This document shows, piece after piece, positions 33,237-41,119 of a stretch of 64,000 nt of DNA (within the stretch, counting starts at the first letter, position 1; every line of letters starts with the position of its first letter). Made by a program: the position numbers and the translations under genes. Source of the stretch: Sphingomonas hankookensis (GTDB lineage: Bacteria; Pseudomonadota; Alphaproteobacteria; Sphingomonadales; Sphingomonadaceae); contig NZ_JAKREV010000001.1 in the NCBI RefSeq assembly GCF_022664465.1, positions 62,001 through 126,000 of the forward strand, read 5' to 3'. Under the pieces are notes generated by a model. It had not been told where the DNA came from. It searched no databases and saw only the letters and a list, made by a program, of their open reading frames with translations.

Positions 33237-33884
33237 CTATTCTGCGCCCGATCCCGTAGCGAAAAGGCGCAAGAAATACCCGACGAACCGCCTTGCATCG
33301 GCATCCATGCCATCGCCGCCCACCGGTTCGACGCCCCACAAGCGTCGATTCTGCTGCGCGGCGGTCATGCCGATCAGGACGCGGGCCATGTCGAGCGCGC
33401 CATCGTCCCGCAGTCGCCCCGCTGCAATCTGTTGCGCGATATAGCTGGCAAGCGCCCGTTCGATATGACCGGCCGCCTGTTGATAGAAGATGCGGCCGAC
33501 CTCCGGAAAGCGCCCGCTTTCCGCGACGACCAGCCGCCATACCGCGACCGCATCGGCATGCGCGGTCTTGTTCATGAAGCTGCGGCAGAAATTGACCAGG
33601 GTCGCTTCGAGGTCGCCGGGCGCATCGAGTTCACCCATCACCTGCCGGCGAAAGGCGGCAGTGACGTCGGCAATCACCGCGCCGAACAATTCCTCCTTCG
33701 ACGGGAAATAGCTCCACAACGTGGCCTTCGACCCGCCCAGCGTCTTGAGCAGCGCGGACATCGAAGTGGCGGCATAGCCATCTTCGAGAAACGAGCGTCG
33801 CGCGGCGGCAAGGATGGCCGCCCGGCGGTCTTGCTTGCGCGCCTCTCGCACCGTCATCGGGCGGTCTTCAGTGCCAGTCCTCAT
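33237..33884 (-). CDS. TetR/AcrR-family repressor of the EmrAB-type pump
   Basis: 215 residues if started at ATG 33884 (MRTGTEDRPMTV), 206 if at ATG 33857 (MTVREARKQDRR). The frame stays open for 1.6 kb upstream, but that is antisense to the efflux genes and not used. The helix-turn-helix is ILAAARRSFLEDGYAATSMSALLKTLGGSKATLWSYFPSKEELF. The ligand domain ends in RFVGYFLRLFATG. With the -10 at 33892-33897, transcription would begin at about 33885, so the longer form may be read from a leaderless mRNA. It is divergent from the efflux operon with matching operators on each side. Confidence 0.87.
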   Translation of the reverse strand: MRTGTEDRPMTVREARKQDRRAAILAAARRSFLEDGYAATSMSALLKTLGGSKATLWSYFPSKEELFGAVIADVTAAFRRQVMGELDAPGDLEATLVNFCRSFMNKTAHADAVAVWRLVVAESGRFPEVGRIFYQQAAGHIERALASYIAQQIAAGRLRDDGALDMARVLIGMTAAQQNRRLWGVEPVGGDGMDADARRFVGYFLRLFATGSGAE

Positions 33885-33887
33885 AAA

Positions 33888-33919
33888 CTGTACTATACGG
33901 TACAGATTTCCGTTGACAA
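33888..33919 (-). promoter_or_regulatory. tetR promoter with embedded operator
   Basis: On the minus strand, -35 TTGTCA (33914-33919), a 16-nt spacer and -10 TATAGT (33892-33897). The palindrome CTGTAC-N6-GTACAG (33888-33905) contains the whole -10, so a bound TetR dimer would block it. The overlapping plus-strand TTGACA at 33913-33918 may be the -35 of the divergent efflux promoter, although I find no good -10 for it. Confidence 0.65.
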
Positions 33920-33941
33920 CCACACGGACGGGGATCATGGC

Positions 33942-33969
33942 AAAAACCGTACCCACTAGTACGGTTTTT
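33942..33969 (+). promoter_or_regulatory. Operator before the EmrAB-type efflux operon
   Basis: A perfect inverted repeat with 11-bp arms, AAAAACCGTAC (33942-33952) and GTACGGTTTTT (33959-33969), and a 6-nt spacer ends 5 nt before the ATG of the outer-membrane gene. It has the same GTAC-N6-GTAC core as the palindrome in the tetR promoter. It probably binds the same repressor and blocks initiation or early elongation. Confidence 0.65.
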
Positions 33970-33974
33970 CGCTG

Positions 33975-35435
33975 ATGCGCTCGATTCTCGAAAGGTCCGC
34001 CCGTCCGGCGGCGATTATTGCTGCCCTGTTGGTGTCCGCCTGCGCGACCGTGCCGAAGCTGGAACAGGCGCCGGTGATTGCGTCGCCGGGCGCCTACGCC
34101 ACCGGTCGAAGTCTTGCGGGTACGCCGGACGCGGCATGGCCGGAGGACGCGTGGTGGCAGGCCTATGGCGACCGCCAGCTCGACACGTTGATCGCCGAGG
34201 CGCTGGCCGGTTCCCCCGACGTCGCCGTCGCCCGCGCGCGCGTGTTGCAGGCCGATGGCTATGCCCAGCAGGCCGGTGCCGTGCGCCTGCCGACGCTGGA
34301 CGTCGCGGGCAGCGCGGGGCTGACCAAGCAGAGCTACAATAACGGCATTCCCGCCGATTTCGTGCCGAAGGGCTGGAACGACACCGGCCGGGTCGAAGGA
34401 CAATTGGGCTTCGACCTCGACCTGTGGGGGCGCAATCGCGCCGGGTACGCCGCGGCGCGCTCGGATGCGGATGCGGCCCGGCTCGATTTCGCGCAGGCGC
34501 GCCTGACCCTGTCGACCAACATCGCCGACGCCTATGCCGATCTGGCGCGGCTGTTCGCCGACCGTGCGGTGCAGGCCAGCGCGGTCGAGGTGCGCCAGCA
34601 GACGCAAAAGCTGACGGGAGACCGCGTCACCGCCGGACTGGATACCCAAGCCGAATTGAAGCAGGCGCAGTCGGCGGTCCCAGCGGCGCGTGCCGATCTG
34701 GCCGCGACCGACGAACAGATCGCACTGACTCGCAACCGCATCGCCGCTCTGCTGGGTGCCGGGCCCGATCGCGGCCTGTTGATCACGCCGCCGCGCGCGG
34801 CGATCGCCGTCCGCCCCCTGCCCGCCGGCGTCACCACCGACCTGATCGCCCGCCGCCCCGACATCGTCGCGGCACGGACCCGCGTCGAGGCGGAGGCAAG
34901 CCGGATCAAGGTGGCGCGCGCCGACTTCTACCCGTCGGTCCGGCTGTCGGCGGTGCTCGGCTTCCAGTCGTTCGGGCTCGGCAATCTGTTCAAGAGCGGC
35001 TCGACCGCCGGCACCGTCGGTCCGGCGATCAACCTGCCGATCTTTCGCGGCGGCGAATTGCAGGGCCGCTACCGCGTCGCCCGCGGCAACTATGACGCGG
35101 CGGTCGCCGATTACGACCGCACCGTTACCGACGCCTATCGCGCGGTTGCCGATGCAGTGGTTAGCCAGCGTGCGCTCGACACCCGCCTGACCCAATCGCG
35201 CCAGGCACTGACCGACGCACAGGGCGCTTATGACGTCGCGCGGCTGCGCTACGAGGGCGGATTGTCCCGGTTCCTCGACGTGCTGACCGCGCAGGACCGG
35301 GTATTGCAGGCGCGGCGGACCGTCGCCGCGCTCGACGCCCGCGCCTTCACCATCGACATCGCGCTGGTACGCGCACTCGGCGGCGGGTTCGCCACGCCCG
35401 CCGGACAGAGCAACGAGGACCCGACCCATGGCTGA
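33975..35435 (+). CDS. Efflux outer-membrane lipoprotein (NodT family)
   Basis: 486 residues from ATG 33975. The lipoprotein signal is ARPAAIIAALLVSAC with the acylated Cys in VSAC. Characteristic segments are DAWWQAYGDRQLDTLIAEAL, GFDLDLWGRNRAGYAAARSDADAARLDFAQARL, DLIARRPDIVAARTRVEAEASRIKVARADFYPSVRL and LRYEGGLSRFLDVLTAQDRVL. It is the outer-membrane channel of the EmrAB-type pump. It comes first in the operon and overlaps the EmrA gene by 8 nt. Confidence 0.9.
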   Translation: MRSILERSARPAAIIAALLVSACATVPKLEQAPVIASPGAYATGRSLAGTPDAAWPEDAWWQAYGDRQLDTLIAEALAGSPDVAVARARVLQADGYAQQAGAVRLPTLDVAGSAGLTKQSYNNGIPADFVPKGWNDTGRVEGQLGFDLDLWGRNRAGYAAARSDADAARLDFAQARLTLSTNIADAYADLARLFADRAVQASAVEVRQQTQKLTGDRVTAGLDTQAELKQAQSAVPAARADLAATDEQIALTRNRIAALLGAGPDRGLLITPPRAAIAVRPLPAGVTTDLIARRPDIVAARTRVEAEASRIKVARADFYPSVRLSAVLGFQSFGLGNLFKSGSTAGTVGPAINLPIFRGGELQGRYRVARGNYDAAVADYDRTVTDAYRAVADAVVSQRALDTRLTQSRQALTDAQGAYDVARLRYEGGLSRFLDVLTAQDRVLQARRTVAALDARAFTIDIALVRALGGGFATPAGQSNEDPTHG

Positions 35436-36564
35436 TTCCGAACCCGCCGTCCCCGCAGCCGCCGAGGGTGCGCCGTCCACCAAGCGCAAGAAGCTGCTGG
35501 GCGGGATCGCCGCCATCGTCCTGCTGGGCGGGGTCGGCTATGGTGCGTGGTATACGCTGGTCGGCAGCCATTATGTCGAAACCGACAATGCCTATGTCGG
35601 CGCCGATACCGCACAGGTGACGCCGATGATCGCGGGACAGGCGATCGCCGTGACCGCGTCGGATACGCAGGCGGTGAAGCGCGGCGATATCCTCGTCCGG
35701 CTCGACGACAGCGACGCGCGGATCACCCTTGCCGCTGCCGAGGCCGATCTGGCCAAGGCGCAGCGGATGTTCGGCCAGACGGCGGCGACCAGCACTGCCC
35801 TGTCCGAACAGGTCCGCGCGCGCGGCGCCGATGTCAGCAGCGCCCGGGCACAGCTGGAATCGAGCGAAGCGGCGTTCGCCAAGGCGCAGGTCGATTTCGA
35901 TCGCCGTCGCCGCCTGGTTTCCGCCGGCGCCGTGTCGGGCGACGAGCTGACCGCCGCCACCAACGCGCTGGCCGCCGCCCGTGCCGCGCGCGAACAGGCG
36001 CGTGCCGCAGTGGCGCAGGCATCGTCGCAGCGCGGTGCGGCGGCGGGCAACCTTGCCGCCAACCAGGCACTGATCCAGGGGACGACGGCATCCAGCTCGC
36101 CCGACGTTCTCGCCGCCGAGGCGAAGGTGCGGCAGGCCCGGCTCGATCTGGAGCGCACCGTCATTCGCGCGCCGATCGACGGCGTCGTCGCCAACCGCAC
36201 CATCCAGGTCGGCCAGCGCGTCGCCTCCGGTGCGACGGTGATGCGGATCGTGCCGGTGGGCCAGGTCTATGTCGATGCGAACTTCAAGGAAGGCCAGCTG
36301 ACGAAGGTGAAGCCGGGGCAGCCGGTAACGCTCACCTCCGACCTGTATGGCGGCGACGTCGAATATCACGGCCGGGTGGTCGGCTTTTCGGGCGGCACCG
36401 GATCGGCGTTCGCGCTGATCCCGGCGCAGAACGCGACCGGCAACTGGATCAAGGTCGTCCAGCGCCTGCCGGTGCGGGTCGCACTCGATCCGCGGGAGCT
36501 GGCCGCACATCCGCTGCGCGTCGGGCTGTCGATGACCGCCGAAGTCGACATTTCGGGGCAATAG
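35428..36564 (+). CDS. emrA: EmrA-type membrane fusion protein
   Basis: 378 residues with one N-terminal membrane helix (about 22-45: KKLLGGIAAIVLLGGVGYGAWYTLV). The EmrA/HlyD lipoyl half-motifs are VETDNAYVGADTAQVTPMIAGQAIAVTASDTQAVKRGDILVRLD and IRAPIDGVVANRTIQVGQRVASGATVMRIV. A long Ala-rich coiled-coil hairpin (about 100-230) lies between. It bridges the EmrB transporter to the NodT channel. The gene is co-transcribed with both, 25 nt before emrB. Confidence 0.9.
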   Translation: MADSEPAVPAAAEGAPSTKRKKLLGGIAAIVLLGGVGYGAWYTLVGSHYVETDNAYVGADTAQVTPMIAGQAIAVTASDTQAVKRGDILVRLDDSDARITLAAAEADLAKAQRMFGQTAATSTALSEQVRARGADVSSARAQLESSEAAFAKAQVDFDRRRRLVSAGAVSGDELTAATNALAAARAAREQARAAVAQASSQRGAAAGNLAANQALIQGTTASSSPDVLAAEAKVRQARLDLERTVIRAPIDGVVANRTIQVGQRVASGATVMRIVPVGQVYVDANFKEGQLTKVKPGQPVTLTSDLYGGDVEYHGRVVGFSGGTGSAFALIPAQNATGNWIKVVQRLPVRVALDPRELAAHPLRVGLSMTAEVDISGQ

Positions 36565-36589
36565 TCCGCGCGACAGGGAGTTCGGCACC

Positions 36590-38116
36590 ATGGCCGGCCA
36601 AAACGATTTCAAGCCGTTCAGCGGCGCGACGCTGTGGCTCGCCGGGCTGGTGCTGGCGCTGACCAACTTCATGGTGGTGCTCGACACCACCATCGCCAAC
36701 GTATCGGTCGGGCATATCGCCGGGTCGCTCGGCATCTCGACCAGCCAGGGGACGTGGATCATCACCTCCTACGCGGTGGCGGAGGCGATCTGCGTGCCGC
36801 TGACCGGGTGGCTGGCCGGACGGTTCGGGACGCTGCGGACCTTCGTGTTCGGGATGATTGGCTTCGGCATCTTCTCGATCCTGTGCGGGCTGTCGACCAG
36901 CCTGGCGATGATCGTGGCCGCCCGGATCGGTCAGGGGCTGTGCGGCGGGCCGCTGATGCCGCTGACCCAGACGATGCTGCTGCGCATCTTTCCCAAGGAA
37001 AAGCACGGCCAGGCGATGGGCCTGTGGGCGATGACGACTGTCGTCGCGCCGATCCTGGGGCCGATCCTGGGCGGGACCATCAGCGACAGCTGGTCGTGGC
37101 ACTGGATTTTCTTCATCAACATTCCGGTCGCGATCCTGTGCGTGTTCGGCGCGCTGCGGCTGCTCAAGCCCGCCGAGACGAAGCGCGAGAAGCTGAAGGT
37201 CGACAAGATCGGCCTTGCGCTGCTGGTGCTGTGGATCGGTGCGCTGCAAATCATGCTCGACATCGGACGCGAGCATGACTGGTTCGAGGACCCGACGATC
37301 ATCATCCTGGCGCTGGTCGCCGCGATCGGCGCGGCAGCATTCATCGTGTGGGAACTGACCGAACGGCAACCGATCGTCGACCTGCGCGTGTTCCGGCATC
37401 GCGGGTTCACCGTCGCGGTCTGCGCCTTGTCGTTCGCGTTCGGGACGTTCTTCGCCTCGGTCGTGCTGATCCCGCAATGGTTGCAGGCAAGCCTTGGCTA
37501 CACGTCGACCTATGCCGGCTATGCCACCGCGTTCAACGGCGTCGGCGCGGTGATCATGTCGCCGATCGTCGCGCAGCTGATGAAGAAATACGATCCGCGC
37601 GCGCTGGTGTGCTTCGGCATCTTCTGGCTGGGGGGCATGTCGCTGCTGCGCGTCGGGTGGACGACCGGCGCAGATTTCTGGACGCTGGCATTCCCGCAGA
37701 TGCTGCAGGGGTTCGGCATGCCGTTCTTCTTCATTCCCCTGACCACCATCGCCCTGGGTGCGGTCGAGCCACAGGAAACGGCGTCGGCGGCGGGCGTCAT
37801 GAGCTTCCTGCGAACCATGGCCGGGGCGATCGGCACGTCGATTTCCACCACGCTCTATACCGACAACATGACCATCGCACGCAGCGAGATGACGTCACGG
37901 CTGAACACCGACGCCACGGCCAATGCCATGATGGCACAGGGATTTTCGCTGGAGCAGGTCCGCGCTGCGATCGAAATGACGGTGACGCGCGAGAGCAGCA
38001 CACTGGCGATCAATCACCTGTTCCTGTTGTCGGCCATCGTGTTCGGCGTGGCGGCGCTCATCATCTGGCTCGCTCCCCGGCCCCGCCGGATGGCGAAACC
38101 CGGCGAGGCGCACTAG
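36590..38116 (+). CDS. emrB: EmrB-type multidrug efflux MFS transporter (DHA2 family)
   Basis: 508 residues with 14 predicted membrane helices, as in the DHA2 (drug:proton antiporter-2) family. Diagnostic segments are the helix 1 motif LDTTIANVSVGHIAGSLG, WIITSYAVAEAICVPLTGWLAGRFG, RIGQGLCGGPLMPLTQTMLL and WHWIFFINIPVAI. It exports hydrophobic drugs or uncouplers across the inner membrane, powered by protons, and with EmrA and NodT carries them across the outer membrane. The last 4 nt overlap the convergent ppkA gene, so there is no room for a separate terminator. Confidence 0.92.
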   Translation: MAGQNDFKPFSGATLWLAGLVLALTNFMVVLDTTIANVSVGHIAGSLGISTSQGTWIITSYAVAEAICVPLTGWLAGRFGTLRTFVFGMIGFGIFSILCGLSTSLAMIVAARIGQGLCGGPLMPLTQTMLLRIFPKEKHGQAMGLWAMTTVVAPILGPILGGTISDSWSWHWIFFINIPVAILCVFGALRLLKPAETKREKLKVDKIGLALLVLWIGALQIMLDIGREHDWFEDPTIIILALVAAIGAAAFIVWELTERQPIVDLRVFRHRGFTVAVCALSFAFGTFFASVVLIPQWLQASLGYTSTYAGYATAFNGVGAVIMSPIVAQLMKKYDPRALVCFGIFWLGGMSLLRVGWTTGADFWTLAFPQMLQGFGMPFFFIPLTTIALGAVEPQETASAAGVMSFLRTMAGAIGTSISTTLYTDNMTIARSEMTSRLNTDATANAMMAQGFSLEQVRAAIEMTVTRESSTLAINHLFLLSAIVFGVAALIIWLAPRPRRMAKPGEAH

Positions 38117-39924
38117 CGCGCGCGCGGCGCGGTCGATTCGAACCAGACCATGTCAGTGCGCCAGCCACGCTCCCCCGCCAGCGTCGCGATCCGGTCGCGC
38201 CATTCGCTGCCGCGCGCACCCAGCGGCGGCGCCATCACCGCCGGATCGAACGGACCCTTGCCTGTCACCAGCAGCACGCCCGACCAGCCGGCATGGTCGA
38301 GGTCGATCTGCATCCGGTAGCGGTCGTTGCCGAGATCGGTGATCGGCGTGCCGCCCCGTGACGCCCGCAACGCGGCGGTGAACGCCGTGCGGCTGGGAAG
38401 TATCTGTTCGATCCGGCCCGACGGCTCGATCCCGAACAGGGCGAAGTCGAGCGACGGGTCGGCGATATCGATCAGGACCAGCGCATTCGCCGCTAGCTTT
38501 CCGGGATAGATCGACGTGGCAGGTTGCTGCCGCATCTCGAAGCGACGCAGCGGCACGCTCAGCCAGCTACGCCCGGTTGCGCGAATCTGACGAAAGGCGT
38601 CGAGCGCGGCGCAACCGGCGGGCGTGATGAGCGCCACATCGGCGAAATCGATGTTGCGCGCCGAACTGCCGCGATCGCGGAGCGTCTCCGATATCTCGTT
38701 CTGCGCCTGACCGGGATCGCCCGCCACACCGGTCAGCGCGACGTCGATCCCGCCGCCCTGCGCCTTAATATCGGTGATGCTGAGCCACGTGCAGCCGACC
38801 GACGGCAGCGCGGCGTCGATCGCCGACCGGGCCTGCTGGACGACGTCGCCCTTCGCGACGACCGGCGCGGTGGAATTGCCGACGGGGTCGTCTCCGCTGC
38901 GGAACGCGAAGAACAGTGCCACCAGCAGCAGGACGGCAAGCGCGCCGCCGGCGATCCACCAGGTGCGTAACGGATGTCGATCGGTCGCACCGGGCACCTC
39001 GGCCGCATCCAGCGCCGCCCGCACGGCATCCATGTCGCGTAACCGCTGCGCCGGGTCAGGCCGCACCATTCGCTCCACCACGCCGCGCAAGGGGACCGGT
39101 ACCGCCGCGAGGTCGAGCCCGGCCCGCCGCTTGTCGACCGCGTCCACCAACGTCCCGCCGAGGCCGAGGTCGGCGCCGCGCGCCACCGCCAGGATCAGCA
39201 GGCCGAGGCTGTAGACATCGGTCCACGGCCCCAAGGCCCGATCGAAATCGCCAAGCTGTTCGGGCGCGACATAGCCGAGCTTGCCGGCAAAACCGTCGCC
39301 GACGATCGTCGCGGTGCCGGGGTCGAGGTCCTTGGCGATGCCGAAATCGATCAGCTTCGCCCGGGACAACTCGCCGCCGCCCAACAGGACGTTGTCGGGC
39401 GCCACATCGCGGTGGATCGCGCCCAGCCGGTGCGCCGCCGACAGTCCCGAGGCGAGCCGTCGCAGCAACGCCCCCAGCGCGGCGGGATCGGGCCGCAGAG
39501 TCGACAACACATCCGACAGGCTGGTCCCGTCGATATATTCGGTGACGATATAGAGGACACCCAGTGCGGGCTCCATCGCCAGCACGCGATACTGCACCAC
39601 CGCTTCGTGATGCAGCCGGGTCAGCGTCTGCGCCTCGCGCTTGAACAGGGTGATGACGTTGGGATCGGCGGCCAGCGCCGGCAGCATCACCTTGATCGCG
39701 ACGCGTTCGTCGGTGGCGAGGTTCGCGCCTTCGAACACCTCACCCATGCCGCCCCGCGCCAGGAAGCGGCGGACGACGAACATGTGGTTGAGCACGTCGC
39801 CCGGCTGGATACCCGCGCTGCGCTGCGCTGCAGGCCCGGTGCCGGCCGGTTCGAACACCGTACGCTCGCTCTCCTCGCCCATGCCGGGCTGAAACACGGT
39901 GCGATCGTCGTCGTCGCCGATCAT
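38113..39924 (-). CDS. ppkA: T6SS-associated Ser/Thr protein kinase (PpkA-like)
   Basis: 603 residues. The kinase domain spans about 45-310: glycine loop ARGGMGEVFEG, catalytic Lys78 (VAIKVML), Asp173 in IHRDVAPDN, and Asp193 in IDFGIAKD. The catalytic-loop Lys of most kinases (HRDxKPxN) is Ala175 here. A membrane helix (TWWIAGGALAVLLLVALFFAF) leads to a ~260-residue periplasmic part that I do not recognise. The N-terminus carries two Thr-Val-Phe-x-Pro motifs (Thr9 in DRTVFQP, Thr22 in ERTVFEP), and TssL has one more, which suggests phospho-threonine switches for an FHA protein. It is the last gene of the tssK operon and overlaps pppA by 4 nt. Confidence 0.88.
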   Translation of the reverse strand: MIGDDDDRTVFQPGMGEESERTVFEPAGTGPAAQRSAGIQPGDVLNHMFVVRRFLARGGMGEVFEGANLATDERVAIKVMLPALAADPNVITLFKREAQTLTRLHHEAVVQYRVLAMEPALGVLYIVTEYIDGTSLSDVLSTLRPDPAALGALLRRLASGLSAAHRLGAIHRDVAPDNVLLGGGELSRAKLIDFGIAKDLDPGTATIVGDGFAGKLGYVAPEQLGDFDRALGPWTDVYSLGLLILAVARGADLGLGGTLVDAVDKRRAGLDLAAVPVPLRGVVERMVRPDPAQRLRDMDAVRAALDAAEVPGATDRHPLRTWWIAGGALAVLLLVALFFAFRSGDDPVGNSTAPVVAKGDVVQQARSAIDAALPSVGCTWLSITDIKAQGGGIDVALTGVAGDPGQAQNEISETLRDRGSSARNIDFADVALITPAGCAALDAFRQIRATGRSWLSVPLRRFEMRQQPATSIYPGKLAANALVLIDIADPSLDFALFGIEPSGRIEQILPSRTAFTAALRASRGGTPITDLGNDRYRMQIDLDHAGWSGVLLVTGKGPFDPAVMAPPLGARGSEWRDRIATLAGERGWRTDMVWFESTAPRAR

Positions 39925-40676
39925 GCTCCCCTGCCCCCGAGCGACAGCGCGGTCGCCTCGTCGACCGCGACCAGCACGATCGTGACATTGTCAGGCGCGC
40001 CACCGGCCAGTGCCCCTGCGATCAACTGGTCGAGCGCCGCCTGGACGTCGGCAAGCGCCAGCGTTGCGGCGATCGCCGCTTCGTCGGTCGTCGCGGTCAG
40101 CCCGTCGCTGCACAGCAGGAACACGTCGCCCGGCAGAGCATCGTCGGTCACCACATCGACCGCCAGCCGCGCACCGACCCCAACCGCCCGTGCCAGCACA
40201 TGCCCGCGCGGATGATCGCGTGCTTCCTCCGCCGTGATCAGGCCGCGGTCGACCATTTCCTGCACCTGGCTATGGTCGCGGGTCAGGGGATGCAGCACGC
40301 CGTCGCGCAGCACATAGGCGCGGCTGTCGCCGACCCAGACTGCGGAGAAACACCCGTCGCGCACCAGCAAGGCGACGACGGTCGACCCCATCTGCTGCGT
40401 CCGGCGCTGTGCCTCGCTCCAGATGCGGCGGTTGGCGCTGTGGACGGCGTCGGCGACGGCGCGCGTCGCGTCGTGGAAATCACCCGGCAGTGCGACCGCC
40501 TCCAGCGCCTGCACCACGGCGTTCGATGCCCAGTCGCCATGCGCGTGCCCACCCATGCCATCGGCGACCGCCCACAGCCCCAGATCGTCACGCGCGCAGA
40601 AGCGATCCTCGTTGATCCGCCGTTTCAGCCCCGGATGGGTCGCCGCGACGGCACGGATGCGAACCGCGCCGGTCAT
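39921..40676 (-). CDS. pppA: PP2C-family protein phosphatase (PppA-like)
   Basis: 251 residues from ATG 40676, which overlaps the tagF stop (ATGA); the open frame up to 40838 is discarded because it lies inside tagF. Metal-binding motifs of PPM/PP2C phosphatases are visible: RRINEDRF, WAVADGMGGHAHGDWAS, VWVGDSRAYVLRDG, LLCSDGLT and GGAPDNVTIVLV. It should remove the phosphate placed by PpkA on T6SS components in the cytoplasm and so reset the post-translational switch. It overlaps ppkA by 4 nt. Confidence 0.9.
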   Translation of the reverse strand: MTGAVRIRAVAATHPGLKRRINEDRFCARDDLGLWAVADGMGGHAHGDWASNAVVQALEAVALPGDFHDATRAVADAVHSANRRIWSEAQRRTQQMGSTVVALLVRDGCFSAVWVGDSRAYVLRDGVLHPLTRDHSQVQEMVDRGLITAEEARDHPRGHVLARAVGVGARLAVDVVTDDALPGDVFLLCSDGLTATTDEAAIAATLALADVQAALDQLIAGALAGGAPDNVTIVLVAVDEATALSLGGRGA

Positions 40677-41119
40677 GCAAGCATTGCCCGCACCAGATCG
40701 ACCGGCCGTTTTCCGGTCAGGATACGACCGTCCGCGCCCACCCAGCGCTGCACTGCTCCGTCCGGGCGCTCCGCCGCCATCGCCAGCCGATCCACGTCCC
40801 AACCCTCCATGATCGCCGATCGCAGCAATTCCTCGCATGCGGCCGGATCGAAAGCAGCAGCGGCAGTCAGCAACAACAGCGGAAACCGTCGCCCGACCGC
40901 ATCCTGCGACGCGGCAACCGCGCCGGCCACCCCGTCACCCTCCGCCCGCCACGGCTGCGCCGCATCGAACCGATCGGCGAAGCCTGCGCCATAGGTCTCG
41001 CGCGCGTCCAGCAGCGACGCAGACAGCCACGTATCGAATGCGGCGCGATCCTCGGCCGTCATGCCCCGTGCGACGAAATCGCCATGCACGGGCAGCTTGC
41101 CGAACACCCACGCGGTCAT
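40673..41119 (-). CDS. tagF: T6SS regulator TagF
   Basis: 148 residues from ATG 41119, which overlaps the tssM stop by 4 nt; ATG 41146 is possible but lies further inside tssM. The start MTAWVFGKLPVHGDFVARG is the hallmark of TagF (ImpM): a G-K-L-P-x-x-G-D-F motif. ARETYGAGFADRFDAAQPWR and RRFPLLLL are also typical. In other bacteria TagF represses T6SS assembly post-translationally and can bind Fha, opposing the PpkA pathway. In some alphaproteobacteria it is fused to PppA; here the two are separate but overlapping. Confidence 0.88.
   Translation of the reverse strand: MTAWVFGKLPVHGDFVARGMTAEDRAAFDTWLSASLLDARETYGAGFADRFDAAQPWRAEGDGVAGAVAASQDAVGRRFPLLLLTAAAAFDPAACEELLRSAIMEGWDVDRLAMAAERPDGAVQRWVGADGRILTGKRPVDLVRAMLA

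Noticed and set aside
33885..35516. Upstream extension of the second TetR gene to 759 residues
   Set aside because: The extra 540 residues are antisense to the NodT gene and span the promoter and both operators. The TetR fold begins only at about 33857.
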